From Suillus spraguei (taxonomy: Eukaryota > Basidiomycota > Agaricomycetes > Boletales > Suillaceae): a DNA stretch of 64,000 nucleotides. Each line of letters starts with the position of its first letter. The first letter of the stretch is position 1. The stretch covers positions 62,001 to 126,000 of the forward strand of contig JABCPU010000055.1 in NCBI GenBank assembly GCA_016800925.1, written 5' to 3'. This document shows positions 1 through 12,639 of the stretch, in pieces. The notes below the pieces were generated by a model. It worked only from the letters and a program-made list of their open reading frames with translations. It was not told where the DNA came from and made no database searches. The position numbers and the translations under genes were made by a program.

Positions 1-1595
1 AGACGCGTCATCGTCTGACAAGTTTCCATCGTCAGGATGAGATGTGCCACCTTTGGCTCTGATCTCTGCAACTTCTGCAGCTTTCTGAGCTCGCCTCTGA
101 CTGAAAGAACGCAGCATTTGGTGTCAGTTAATAATGTGTGGGACGCACGATAAAGTAAACATGATGGCAATGACGAAAATACTCACTGTCGGGCTAGACA
201 CTTCCCCCGATGCTGTATCCATGGATACGCGCAGTATGAACTGTCTTGTCGAAGTTGGACCCATTTCTTGCAAAGAGAACAGAAGACTCTGTTCGGCTCA
301 ACCTCTTCAACAAGGGGATCAGCCTTGAGAGTTGCGGCTCGTTGTTCGGCATTTCGTCGACGAGACTCATGAGCTGGAAAATTGGTGGGTGTTAAATCCT
401 TGAAGGATGAAGACGGCGAGCATGGTGCTGCCGACGGGACGGGGGTTTTTCCGTGAACTGGAGAGCCCGAAGGACGTCTTGAAATTGCAGACGCATGCCC
501 GGAGTGAGGTTGACCTTCTCGAGTTGCTGTGTCGGATTTTGGTGGCCTTGACAAAATATAGGAATGAGAAAGCGGAATGAAACGTGATATTGAGTAGCTC
601 ACTGAGGCGATGAAGTTTCCGCTTGGGATGTGGAAGACTGTCCAACACCCTTTTGACAGGATGACCTGTGATGTAGCCACTTTTGGACGGCCTGCATGTG
701 GTTTTCAGGGCTGACTTGGATCCAACGGTCGCAAGTATTACACAATACCCGCTCAGCATCGAACTTGCGGACGTCCGGGTCTTTGGAGAGCAATGAATTT
801 CTCTCCTCGAGGGCACAACCATTCTTGTTGTTACTGGGGGTATGTGAGTGGCGAAATGATAAGAAAGGGTACGGATTCACTCACATCTTTTTTGACAAGC
901 AACTCTTGCGGTGAGCATCCCAAGGGATGGAGCAATACGTGGAATTAGGACGGAGTCGGATCCACTTGTCACACGAAGCACATAATACACGATATGCCTC
1001 AAACTGTGCGACGTAAGGATCCGCCCTGAGGTAGTCAATGCGTTCCTCTTCAGTACGCTTGGCACGGCGCCGTTTGGCGGGAGGGTTGGCGAGAGCTTCG
1101 GCCGTACTTTCCGGAGTATAAATGACAGGTTCGGGGACGGTCTGAGTGGTGTTGGCACTGTCAGGGTGCATTAGAGAACAAAGGAATATTGGTCAAGGGA
1201 AGATCAATACCATTGCTGGCGATGGGCATCCCAGTGTTTCAGGGTAAAACCGCCGGTTGACTCGTCACGGAACGAGACGCCCTCACCGCATACTTCGCAC
1301 ATAACACGACCAGTTTCATACTCGCCTTTCGGAACGGGGACGGAGTCGTCTACACTCTCGCCTTCAGCGTCAGCAGAGTCCCCTCGTTCTGGAGGGGTTT
1401 TCCGCTTTCGGGAATTTCTGTAGAATAATTGGTGAAGATGATCATAGGATCGAATAAAATCGTACGGAGATGATTGATGAGGTAGCTCTCGAGGAGAGGC
1501 GTCGGACCTGATGTTATTAATTAGCGAATAAATAATTGGGGACTGGGAAGGAGAAAGAAATACTTAAGGTCGTCCACATCCATATCCTCTGCCAT
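1..1595 (-). CDS. Multi-finger C2HC-like protein, 3' end cut by window edge
   Basis: The function is not known. I assembled it from six exons on the minus strand: 1595-1564, 1507-1211, 1157-885, 833-603, 546-187 and 100-1, all with GT-AG introns of about 50 to 85 nt and matching phases. The product begins MAEDMDVDDLK and continues past the left edge. Four copies of one module recur: C-x2-C, a basic/aromatic stretch, then a tryptophan or histidine-rich segment and H-x(3-4)-C. They start at CEVC (exon 2), CASC (exon 3), CNTC (exon 4) and CSLC (exon 5). Exons 3 to 5 each begin with a 'leader' of the type LRADPxVxxxE before the finger, so exon duplication built the gene. A lysine/arginine run (AKRRRAKR) precedes module 2 and may be a nuclear signal. 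The finger spacing suggests metal and perhaps DNA binding; that is inference. The gene at 4483-5487 carries the same module. Confidence 0.75.
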
Positions 1596-3206
1596 ACGAT
1601 GGGGGAGACAAGAGATGGGAGAGAATTATGTATGATGCTTGGGGAAGGTCGGGAAGGGTTAATATGTGTAAGCTGCTGTTCGGGTGCCAAAACGTATTTA
1701 CAGAGAAAATATATGTCACAGATCCGGCACTTCCAGAAACATAACAACATTTAATTTCCCACGGCCGGCGAAAAACATCGAAAAAGGATTTGTACCTGAA
1801 TAAATTAACCTCGACGAAGAGCTGATTCTGCTTCCTCTCCGAGTCGGTGTCAAACTTATTATGACATACCACATGAAATCTGACCAAAAACCAGTTAAAG
1901 TGGATGTAACGATTGTTCTAGCGTTGAAACGTTAACTACTATGATACTAGTCCTGTGTATTTTTTTTTTTTCTTTTTTTATTTGACACGTTTCCATCAAA
2001 AGTACTTTGTTCTGAATCACGATTGCTCCGCTGTTCTATCGATCGTTCATCATCGATGCGATTCTCTCGGTCATGATGTATGATGTCGGAGCTAAACGCT
2101 GCATTGCAATGTATGTCGCTTGGTTTAACTGGGCTAGACAAATGACTAAGACGGTGAACTTCCATTTACATCTCCGTATCCCTTCGCAGCTGCTATTCAT
2201 CCTCACCGGTCTTACCGCTTCGGGTCTAAGACGGGATTTCTCAGTTTGCTCGGCTCACTCTCACCCTCTTCCCCGTGAGGCGTGCTGTACGTCCTTCCCC
2301 CGTTATCACCACCTTTTCTCACCTTCTGCAACAAGCTTATCCCACATTCATCGATCTTCGTACCTTGGTCATTGCGCTGTCACTTTTGTCGGCGATCTCC
2401 AATCTCATCGCATCCGGCGGCATGTACGGCAACTGCGGCACTGCACCTTGCTTACTTCGGGAAATACACCGAACCCACCCATGTGGTCTATTCAAATGTT
2501 TGTGTCTCCCGTGTGAATAAATCATATATGTTCTGTAACCCAACCGCCACGTAGTACTTATTCACATCTATCGCCGCACAAGAAAAAAAAACACACATGT
2601 AGCCATATGGTGGCCTCCTGAACCAATTACCGCAGGGTTGCTCAATATTCTACGTCGTGAGACCTGGCTTAACTTCCCCGCAGATCTCAAATAAACCACA
2701 ATAAAAAGCTGCCGTCCGACACGACGTTTTCCTTTTTGGATACGAAAGTACGTACATTTACTTAGGTGTCGATCACGATACCATGCTTGATTGAGGCACT
2801 ATTCTAGTCGCCCCTGTTCCAACATGGATAAGTGACATGACTTATGTGGTTTTCCCAACATCTCCTGATCCTTCTTAATAATCCCAGCCATGATATCTTC
2901 GCAGCATTAGTGAAACCTTGTATATATTGTCATTCGCACGACACTAATCCTGCCAGTGAGCTTGCCGTCTCCACCGATACTATCCAGCTAAAACTCGTTT
3001 CCGCGGACTCTTCGTTCGATTAAGTAAAAATATACTTCCCGAGCACCCTGGTACAAACCACAACAGGCGCTTAGATTCGCCGTTAAGTGTTTATAGGAGG
3101 CCCGGCGGCGTCCTGACCTTCTTAATTATGAAACTTGGGGCTCCCAGCGCTAGTGCGGCATGTCTATTCTTCGATATCGGCAGGATTCTCCATAATTATC
3201 ACCACA
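1596..3206. other. Gene-poor spacer upstream of the finger gene
   Basis: No exon chain with consistent splice signals could be built here. The right end holds the 3' side of the GLTP gene; the left end should contain the promoter of the finger gene that starts at 1595. Several short overlapping plus-strand frames at 2073-2554 lack recognisable domains. A T-rich run sits at 1965-1980. Confidence 0.4.
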
Positions 3207-4130
3207 TCATATCCTTCCGTATCCTTCTCCCTCGATGAACTCCTTGAGGCGCTTCACAATTACATCAAGCCCAGACAGCCATTTTGCTAGCTCCGCGTCT
3301 AATTTTTCCCTAGGCGCCCCTTGCGATATACGAACATAGAAGTCACGGCGATACGGCGCAGCCCGAACAGCGACCTGAAAGTGCCACAAACGATCAGGAG
3401 CCACATGAAAGAGAAGCAGACAGTAACGTACAGCGGCTAGGGACCTCACGAAAAATGTGTGATGGTGTCTCAAGACTTCATCATATGAACGTTTGAAGCA
3501 CACGTGTAACTCGATCGAAGGATCATTCTGCATGTGTTGAAGAGCTAATTTGTCCGAGTTAGTTTCCATCTGTGACTACACATACGGGGATAGAATGACC
3601 TCTACATAGGAATGTCAGACCACTAGAAATATCATTAGTGACACATGATATTAAAGGGTCGAACATACCGGGTCAGGCGTATCAAACAACCGGTCCCATG
3701 TCGGTCCTCTAATGATACTTCGCTTCTAACAAGATTCTCAAGCGTGGAGCAACGCGTAGAATCGGCCTGGTAGCAAGTTCGCACACCCTATATTGCAGAA
3801 CAAGAATGAGGGTTGGTATAAGGTTTAGGCAAAGCGAAGGACATTCCCCTATATTGCCCTTTATATCACTTTGAACAAAGCCGAATACGCCTGAGCCAAG
3901 CAAATCTAGAACGACAACTCATTTGAAGGGAAACCCGATTACCGGACTTAATTATTATATCATACCGAACAACTGAACAAGTCCGTCAGAGGCTTCCAGA
4001 AAAACCGAGGTTTCCACACCATCAATAGTGATTGGAACGTCTGCAAATGACTATGCGAGCGTCAGTCTGCGGAATGTGGTGAGATGAATGATAGTACTTT
4101 GACGGTCTCAAAGTATGGTTGAGAAGACAT
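3207..4130 (-). CDS. Glycolipid transfer protein, HET-C2/GLTP family
   Basis: GLTP-fold proteins move single glycosphingolipids between membranes in the cytosol; in Podospora the family member het-c controls heterokaryon incompatibility. I built seven minus-strand exons: 4130-4098 (MSSQPYFETVK), 4050-3966, 3905-3850, 3787-3669, 3622-3600, 3544-3432 and 3374-3207. Family landmarks appear in order: SFADVP, FLEASDGLVQLF, DLLGSGVFGFVQSDIKGNI (the Asp/Asn headgroup-binding segment), STLENLVRSE, the HGTGCLIRLTRGL helix, RHHHTFFVR (headgroup His) and APYRRDFY, ending EFIEGEGYGRI. Length (about 200 residues) is normal for the family. Exon 5 is only 23 nt. One oddity: after GNI at 3850 there is no GT; the bases read GGGGAATG, so this donor is non-canonical or mutated, while the acceptor at 3788 fits phase 0. 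It lies tandem to the finger gene at 4483-5487 on the same strand. Confidence 0.9.
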
Positions 4131-4482
4131 CTTGCTGGTCAAGAAGAAGGTTCTATGTTGCCTGGAGGGGATATGTAATGCTGCATTGAAGCCTCGAGGA
4201 CAGAGACTGCAACTTTACAGCATAATGAAATTTGGCACGATTTTTGCGCGATCGAAATGTCAACGTGTAAGTATATATTTAATATTATTTTCCACGTTCC
4301 TTTGTCTAGACTTCTACTAATCTTATCATAGAAATCCTGCAGAACTTCATCAAGTTGTTTTTAGAACGGAAGCCACAACGTTTTAGGAGACCCATTGATG
4401 AGTCTGTGGCTATTTTATGACATCGGTTGTCAGGAAGGAGCACTTTGACAGCAAAGCACCATGCGGTCGTTCGGGACTGACA

Positions 4483-5487
4483 TCACAAAGGGTCAATTGA
4501 TAAGTATACATGCCCTGAATGTTGGCCTTTGATACTTACCACATCATTTAAGATTATATATCGCCCAACGTTTGCTCCATGATTTCCTTCGTGGTGGCGT
4601 ACCGGTACTTCCACGGCCTGTCTCCTCTTTGCCAGCACTTGTTGTAGAATTGTTGGTTCAATGCTACAGTTTGGACTTTGTGGTGAACACCAGTGTTCGC
4701 TCACATTGAGGATAGACTTACTGCTGAAAGGGATACTATGATCCCGATCTCCCTCCTCCGGATCTTCATCATCCGAGAGTTCCATTGGTCTCAATGCATT
4801 GTACTCAACAGAGTTCGCCGCTCGCAAAATGCCGTCAGTTCGGGCATTATCTAGCTCAAATGAGCTAGCGGCTCCCGGGCGCCATGCTGCATTTGACGGA
4901 CAAAATCCGTCTCTACTTCGGGACAGTTTCTCGTTCTGTAAAGTTGAGTTAGTTGTTCATTCTATTCTTGGGATACATCAGCTTACCTCGATTTTTTGAA
5001 CTCCTGCGCACTTCCCTCGATGTTTCGTCCACAATCCAGGATAATACCTCGAACGCTTGTCAAGGCTGATCTCTCTATCACACCCATGGCACCTGACGGA
5101 TGTGGGTCGGACGCTGTAGGTGTACTCGTCGTTCTCGAGCTCCTGTTTCCGCTGTGCTTCACTTTTCCTCTGCTTACTATAGCCCGCAATGAATGGCTCA
5201 TCAAGCCTGCCGTCAGCGGCGCCTATGTTCTCATTAGGGACATGTGGAGGACTCGGTATGTTCTGTGTGTCATTGAGTCCGGAAGGGGGATGAGATAGGG
5301 CAGGCCCACGGAAGTCGAGCTTGACTGAACAAGCAAAGTAGTGCTGGTTGACAAGGAGGTTGATCGTGGGCCAGTCGGCGTGTGTGTCATATTCAAGAAC
5401 GGTACGGCACCTGCCACACTTGTGGGTGTAGGTTCGTTTCGTGGCCGTTTTGGATATGGCAGCATGCTGAGTGGCGACGCGGTCCAT
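4483..5487 (-). CDS. Finger-module protein related to the gene at 1-1595
   Basis: Unknown function. The chosen ATG is at 5487 (MDRVATQHAAISK). Exon 1 runs to about 4987 and joins, across a GTAAGC...ACAG intron, to an exon starting near 4931 that reads ENEKLSRSRDG and continues to 4483. Residues about 22 to 53 hold C-x2-C then H-x3-C (KCGRCRTV ... NQHYFACS). Residues about 128 to 163 hold a second module (VRCHGCDREISL ... WTKHRGKC) that closely matches those of the 1-1595 gene. The C-terminal half has an acidic patch (SDDEDPEEGDRD). The 3' end is uncertain: a GTAAGT at about 4539 and an AG near 4475 would allow another exon ending at about 4312 instead of the stop at 4483. Two genes with one finger family within 5 kb suggest local duplication. 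Confidence 0.6.
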
Positions 5488-7837
5488 ATCTGTCTATTGC
5501 ACGGCGGATGAGGGATTGGTTCTTGATTTTTCGCATTTTTTGTACTCGGGAACAATGCCCTTTCGGATGCGGATGTTGACCTTTTTTCAGAGTGGCGCGA
5601 AGTTTGGGCCTGCCTCGGAGTCAACTTGCATTGTCCGCCCATCAATGCATCATCCACCAACCACCGGTTCTCGAATACACGTGTTACTCCAAGGCGAGCA
5701 AATATCACTGTCATGAAATTCATTCACCGCAAACTAATGTGTTCTCCAAGGATCTGTCACTCTTCTAGACGGTGATGATTCTGACGTTTTCCGAACTGCA
5801 GGGTACATCTCTACGAAACATTCCCGTTGTGAAGGTGAACCTTGTCTGACATGATCGTTCCAGAAAAACAAATCAGCAGAGAAGTCGAGATAGTCCATGG
5901 ATATGCACCTTGGCTGCTGACAGACGCTCATCAATTTGACAAGATGCTTAGAACTTCTTCGTCAACACAGCCGTCATAATAAACGTGACTGCGCTGCATT
6001 TGCATCCTCCGTGTTCTTAGGTACAGAAAACATAAGTTCCATTTCATACGTAACTGAAGGTCGTGTATTTCTGTTTTTCACACTGATTGGGATCACCGAA
6101 CATTCCTAACACATTGTTTAGAATACTTGGTCTAGTGGTTTATTCGATGGAAAGGTGATAGACCAGAGAGTTTACATTCTTATGACGTCAAAAACTCCAC
6201 TTCAATGAAGGCTGTGAGTACGTTATTCAGATCTTCTCTGGTGGGTAGTGGGCTGTCGTATTAAGGCTTCTACTGAAGAACTGCAAGATCGCGCGGCGTT
6301 CACTGTCAGTTACTTTCATATCCATAGACCAATTTTCATTTTTTTTTTTGGTCTTACCACTTGTGGAGCTGGGTTCCGCTTTTTACGATACTGTTCGGGC
6401 AGAATAACGACGGAACGTCCCAAGGGACTCGGCGAGTATTTCTCCCTGAGCTGACCTCGTGACTGTCGCACGTTTTTTAATACATTATACAGTATTGTAG
6501 TCATACTAGTACAAAATCACAATCACAACAAGCTTCCACTGTGCACAAACCAGCTGCAACGTGTCACGGCGACTCGAAGGCCGACACCATGAAGTATTGC
6601 TGTTGGACAGCCACTGGTGTGTGCATGCGGCGGTGTTCAGGCAGGGCGCCCTTACCATTCCAAGGTGTTTCGCCCAACCAAGGTTTCGTGATAAGCTGAA
6701 CCCTTTTGTTTGTCCGGCTCCACAAGTAGTAAATAGAAGCGGCAAGACGAAAAAAAATGAAACGTGATCTGTTGATATGAAATTAGCTAGAATGTAGATA
6801 AAGGATGCCTGAGAAGTTCAGCAATCACCTAGAGCGAGCATGAAACTTGTTCGCATAGGGACGAGTGACTTCCAGCGGGGCGCCATCATGTGGATAGCTT
6901 AGTCATCGTAGAATTAGGGGCGTCACGAAGCTCTGGTAGCTCGTCAGTATCAGCAGCTCATAACTTTACTATGACTGAACTGTTTAACTGGGCAGTCACA
7001 GAAGGACTTGGTCAATCACTATCGCCAATTTGTTCGGTACCAATGCACTTACCACACAAAGTGTGGTAATATCATAGGGACAAGGTTCAAGTTTTTATAT
7101 ACAATCCCTGCATCAGAAAAACAAAGTGGCGTTGAACTGCTTCAATTCAATTCGAAAAGCATGCTCGTCGGAGATGACAAGTAACAAAGTTCAAACTATG
7201 ATAAAGGACTTGCCAAGAAAACTAGCGCGTATCGATATCTTTAGAACGGGAGTGTATGACCTTGGACCGTTTTGCCAGTGTGTCTCGAGGTTTCCGAGCT
7301 ATCGTCAGTGCTGGGACATGTCCCAGACCTTGCGGCAGCGAAGAATTAGTACTGGAGGCTAAAAGTATGGATGACAGCCGGTAAAAGGTCCTGTGGCCAG
7401 GGACAGGCAATACCACTTACGCATGTGTGCCGCTGACTATGAAACCGGGGAATGAATTCAACGTGTTGATGTAGTACGGGGCAGCTTGACTGAGCGGATG
7501 CACTAAACCCGATGGAGTCGGATATTGTATATGTATGTATTCAGATATTGGACTTGCAAGCTACAACAAAATAAATTATTGCAGTTCTATGCAGCGAATA
7601 AAGTGTATGTATTAGTATGCAAGAAGGTATTAACAATTAAACCAAGAAATTTTATAGATATGCAAGACTTTTTGTTATCATGGAATTACTGTTTTTCACG
7701 GTTGCTCGCAACCGCACAGCCCTTGGCTTTCTCACCTTGACTAATAGCGAGTATTTGTCAAAGTTCCCACCTAGAAAATATATTTGATTCCGGGAATCAA
7801 GTCTCACTTTTCTTAGCTTTTTCTCCCAGCATTATTC
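5488..7837. other. Intergenic stretch, nothing assignable
   Basis: Only short frames without domain features were found. The 7500-7700 part is AT-rich. A minus-strand frame at 6316-6504 has a basic C-terminus and could be an exon, but no splice partners were found. The right end should contain the promoter of the Zn2Cys6 gene. Confidence 0.35.
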
Positions 7838-10800
7838 ATGCCGCCGGACACAACGAAGGGCAAGTTGAAGCGCAAGTCAAGCCGCAGGGAGGGGGATGAT
7901 TTTCGTTTTGATGGCGGCCACGCGCGAGAGATCGAACAGAAAAGGAATAACGGCCAGATTTCCTGCGCCGAGTGTAGGAGGTGCGACCGTCGCACTTTTT
8001 CATACAAGTTTTTTTTGGACAATCTGACATGATATCTATGTGTCTGTTCAAAGGCTCAAGATAAAGTGTGACAAGCAGATTCCCTGCCAGTCGTGTCAGG
8101 CAAGTATTCCATCCCATGTAGTGTCAACGTCACGACTAAACAGCCTTTACGTACCTAGAGGCGGGGTTGTGCTGCTTTGTGTCCTAATGGTGAGCTAATT
8201 TTCTATGACATGCTATTTATGTCAACCATTCACTCCTTTCATTTACAGGCAGTTTGGCTACTGGACAGGGGACTCGGTACGCGCCATGCAACTCTTGCTA
8301 GCTTTTGTCGTCTAAATTCTGCCAACAAGGTTCGTTCTGGCCGCAACTGAACATCTACATCGTCAGATAGCCAATATGAGTGGACGTATCCGCCAATTAG
8401 AAGATGCTCTTGGACTTCTGCAGTCACAGCATTCGTCCGATCCTCATCCACTCCTTCACGACGACCTTCGTGGCGCGGATCAAAAGGACGAGTTTGGTTC
8501 CATTGCTCAACCTGGAGATAACGCTGCGGGGCCGTCGAATCCTCCAGAGATTCTAGATGCATTTGGAACACTTTCCATCACTGATCACGGCATATCACGT
8601 TTTTACGGACCTACAGGCGGATCTGAAGTGAGTGTTCTATTCTTTCATTGGAAGACATGTGTTCATATCATCTGATAGTGCTTGTTGATGGTGCGCATTT
8701 CACTTTTTGTTGTGGCCGGGCTCATGCAACCGTCCCATTAGTCGGATAAAGTCGACCCAAGTGACCATGCCTCTAGTCCTGATTCTACAAGGGATTCAAT
8801 GAGCCCTGGATTACCGCAAGAATGTAGGATGTTTTCGCTGTCCTTCCCTTTCACCCCTATGGGCCCAACAGCAGATATCCAGGATATGATTGAAAGTCAT
8901 TTACCATCTATGGGTCGGGCCAAGTACCTCGTGGAAACTTATTTTGAGCAAGCTGGTTGGCTATTCCGCAGCGTCTCTCGAGAACAAGTGATGGAAGAGT
9001 TACTCCTATTATATTACCCAAATGGCACTCCGATGCCGCCGGACGAACCCAAAGGAGCTCATGAACTTGGTCTTCTTTTACTTGTCTTTGCTATCGGAGC
9101 TCTCGTGGACCTTTCGCAAGAGGCCTCCAACAATGAGGCTGAACACTATCATCAACTTGCCCGTGCTAGCATCTGTTTGCAGCCAGTCATGGAGAAACCC
9201 TCCTTGATTACTGTTCAGGCACTTCATCTGTTGAGTGCTTACAACGCTATGAGCGGTAATGAACATGCCGCCAAAGACACCAGCATGGAGACGACATGGT
9301 CATTGATTAGTCTTGCAGCGCATCTTTCTCAAACCGTGCGTAGTCTTTCTATCCACGTCATTCTTCTTGCCTGATGAAAAGTTGTCTAGATTGGTCTTCG
9401 TATGTTTGTTCATGTGTGTCAAGGGATTATTTAATCTCACTCGGGTTTCGCGCCGTAGATCGGGATAGTGCCAAGTGGGGTCTTCCTAACAAAGTCGTGC
9501 AAAGGCGGCGCATTCTCTTTTGGGATCTATTTGTTGCTGATGCCTGGGGTGTAAGCATACCCTTCTCTTCCTTACCATGATTTCATCACACTCTCAACTA
9601 GAGCTTAAACACTGGTCGCCCGCCGAGTCTTTCTCTAGCTTACGTGGACTGCCGTTTCCCTGAGGTTTCAGCTTCCGCGGGAGAGGACGGGGAATCTAGT
9701 CGTCACGCAGAATGTCAGTCTGCACGTATGTTCTCATATTTTTACTCACTATAGATCTTTCGGTATAGTCTCGACGTGGTGTGTCAAGTATGCGGCCGAT
9801 TGTGTCTCAGAGGTTGCTGTGCGTACGTTGACGGCTGAAGCGCCGAGTTATGCGGTGATCATGGAAATCGATCGCAAAGTGCGCGAGTATCCGTTCCCAG
9901 ATATTGGTCCTCCGGTATCCGGTACCTCGCCGCCCCCAATTCCTGAGGAACCACTGAGTCAGGCACAATCAATGGGTCGTCTCGTGATGTCTCATTCAAA
10001 GGAAACCCGTAAGTAAACCGCCTTCGTATCCTGACTAGATAGCGTGACTAATCTGTTGCTCAGTACTACTTTACATTCATCGCAGTTTCTTTGCAATGGC
10101 AATCATTGAGAACCCTGTCAATCCGTTAAAGAGTGTATATGCCCCATCATTCCTGGCTGCTTACCGGGCGTCTCAGACGATACTGCGAACCATTCAACAA
10201 GCGTTCAATGAATATCCTAGTCTCTGCTCTCGCTTTTGGACTGTCTGGACCTTCGCATTTTCTTCGGCCGTAAGCATTTTGAGTCTCGATGTTGATTGCC
10301 GCTGATAGCACTTTAGATCGTCTTTGGGACAATTGTCACTCGAGGCCCACAATCTCCACTGGCGTCTAATGCTATGAAGGAATTGGATGAAGCCTGGCTT
10401 CTTTTTTCAAAAGCATCTGCACATAGCAGACGCGCCGCTAAAGCTCTGGTCAGTATTTGTACCTTGCACCCTTGATACACTATGTAATGGAGACAACACC
10501 ACAGCCGATACTTACCAAACTGAGGGAGAAGGCGCACATAGCCCTCTCTACTGCTCAGAATGAACGGCCATCACAACAGCTCGGTCAGCAATGGAGCATG
10601 AAGGCGGAACAAGATGACGATGAACTAGATATCTTTGCTGGAAGAACTAGATTTGTTTCGGCGAAACGACCTACAAGTCTCCCTGCAGACTACCCGGAAA
10701 CTTCTTCCAACAGCAACGCATATCCAGTAGTTAGTCCTACCGACCAACAAACCGCGCAAATATATCGCCCAGAGCCTGCAGCTGACTGGGTTCATCCCGC

Positions 10801-11263
10801 CTTGGACCGTGGTGGTCGTTTCGATATGCATCATTCGGACAGTTCCCCTGCACCTAGTGCAAGCACTAACGTTTCGACCCAGTTATGGCGACAGCCTCGG
10901 AGTTCTGATTATCCATATGTTCCCCTGCATCACGTATCTCATTCAGCTGCATCGCATGCGCAGCCTGTGCATCACGCTCCGCCACCTGTTACAGGGCAAT
11001 CCACCTACTGGGCCCCAGCGAGCGAAACGTCGCAACAATATAGTCAACCTCTACTCACTGTTCCTCACCCCCAATCACAAGCTTATCAGTACAACCCGTC
11101 TCCTGCGCCTGCGACCTCATATCATAGCCAACAGGCTCGGCCAATAATTTCGGAGCTCGCCGGACTTGGCCTAGTATCACAGGATTCAAGACTTGATGAA
11201 CGTTGGTCCTCCTTTATGCGGGACTCCGGTTATTTCGATGGCGTGGGGTACAGAACGCAGTGA
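7838..11263 (+). CDS. Zn2Cys6 fungal-specific transcription factor
   Basis: A nuclear regulator expected to bind DNA through a binuclear zinc cluster; target genes cannot be told. Fourteen exons fit in phase: 7838-7980, 8054-8099, 8159-8189, 8249-8276, 8330-8627, 8679-8690, 8742-9335, 9390-9399, 9459-9550, 9602-9725, 9769-10008, 10064-10269, 10317-10448 and 10505-11263. The cluster is split over exons 1 to 3: CAECRR, LKIKCDKQIPCQSCQ, RRGCAALCPNG, giving C-x2-C-x6-C-x5-C-x2-C-x8-C. A linker helix (EHLHRQIANMSGRIRQLEDAL) and the phrase LDAFGTLSITDHGISRFYG follow, then the fungal_trans middle homology region in exons 7 to 13. The last exon is a Ser/Pro/Gln/His-rich low-complexity tail ending GYFDGVGYRTQ. 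Intron 2 is GC-AG (CAG|GCAAGT). Exons 6 and 8 are micro-exons of 12 and 10 nt. The start ATG gives a basic N-terminus directly before the cluster, as usual in this family. Confidence 0.93.
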
Positions 11264-11642
11264 AAACATGTGTGGATGAATTTTTTTTATTCATGTTGTT
11301 TCACAGCCTTTGTCTTGATTTCGTTGTTAATTCGAGCATCATCACTTTCCTATCTTTCTCCATATTAATTTACAAGGCATCATCGACCAGCTCATCAGTA
11401 TATAGTAGTAGTCTTCGAAACAACTTACCTGTACCTATAAATCCCTAATTTTTCTGCCTTTCAGAGGATGTGTTTGCCTAGCATTCTAGTATTTTGCAGC
11501 CCCGATTACTTATTCGAAATGAATTAATAATCGCGTGCTGGTATGTATTGGCAAGCAGCTATAACATTAACATGTTCACGCATCTACTGTTAGTGTAATG
11601 ATCGGTAACAATATTGATTGTAGTATTTCGACATGCCCAAGT
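11264..11642. other. 3' spacer of the transcription factor gene
   Basis: AT-rich, no coding signal. It ends at the 8-bp target duplication of the adjacent KDZ element, so it is the undisturbed left flank of that insertion. Confidence 0.4.
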
Positions 11643-11650
11643 GACTGTAA
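11643..11650. repeat. Left 8-bp target site duplication
   Basis: GACTGTAA, identical to 23780-23787 in direct orientation. It abuts the first base of the left inverted repeat (CACCTCGACC). Confidence 0.85.
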
Positions 11651-11979
11651 CACCTCGACCTCACATAAACCTTATCTAAGAAGCTTGCCATACAGGGGTG
11701 GGTACGTCAAGCGTCTTAGATTAGAATCTACAAATCTCGTACACTGCCAAATAAATGTTGCAATAAAGGCTGAACATCTCACCTTAGGAAATACAACGGC
11801 TAGAGCATGCGACCCGGTAAATAGCCACTATGTACAACGAGCGCAAACTTACCAAAATCGGTAGTCGTTGCGTACCACGTTTCCAAACAAGGCAGCACGT
11901 CGCCAAATACTTTGCGCTCGCTGTTCTCCACAGCGAGCTCGCATATATCATTTGTTTCTCTACCATTTTTTCACCCTAC
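11651..11979 (+). repeat. Left terminal inverted repeat of the 12-kb KDZ element
   Basis: Reverse complement of 23450-23779. The outer end reads CACCTCGACCTCACATAAAC and the inner end reads TTTTTTCACCCTAC. It has one extra short block near 11691 and lacks about 12 bases near its inner end compared with the right copy. Confidence 0.88.
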
Positions 11980-12639
11980 TAAGTGACTTCATCCTTATAT
12001 TGTTCCACAGCACCTTCCCCCTCACTGTCACTGCAATGTGTGATACACGTGTATGTGGTGTTACATAGGTTCGTCACTCTGTCTCCCACTCCCACCTACT
12101 CATCCTGCCTATGCCAGCTTCAAGGCATTGTGGCCTATCCCGTACCGTCAGGGTATCCAGAGTACCCGCCAGGACCCAGGCGCTTCAGAGGCGCACAATC
12201 TCACAGCCCCAGGTAACTCGGGAGCATCAGGAAATTCACACATTCCTTAACATGCTTAATCAGCTTAACTCACTTATCTCAAAACTTGTTTGCTCTCTCT
12301 CACATCATTCACCTGGCATATCTTATATTTTTTGAGTGCGAAATACAATAAAACATGTATATTAATATATCTCAACTTTTTTTTTTCTGAATTCATTCAC
12401 ATTGAAATTTTGGACAAGTAGATTCAATTTCACCAAGGCAGTTAAGTGTAAATAAGTCCGCATAAGGGCACGTCAAGGAATGTGTGAATTTCCTGATGAG
12501 GGCACTGAAGTGCAGGCTTGCTATCATTTGGATGTCACAGGTATGTATTTTTTTTCTTACCTCCCCACTGCTTAACATCTCAAAGGTCTGGGCCTGGGCA
12601 CTATGGGCGCACTGAACGACATGCACAATGAGGATGAAA

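Noticed and set aside
2073..2554. Plus-strand frames with a hydrophobic stretch
   Set aside because: Three frames overlap, none has a convincing start, intron signals or known motif.
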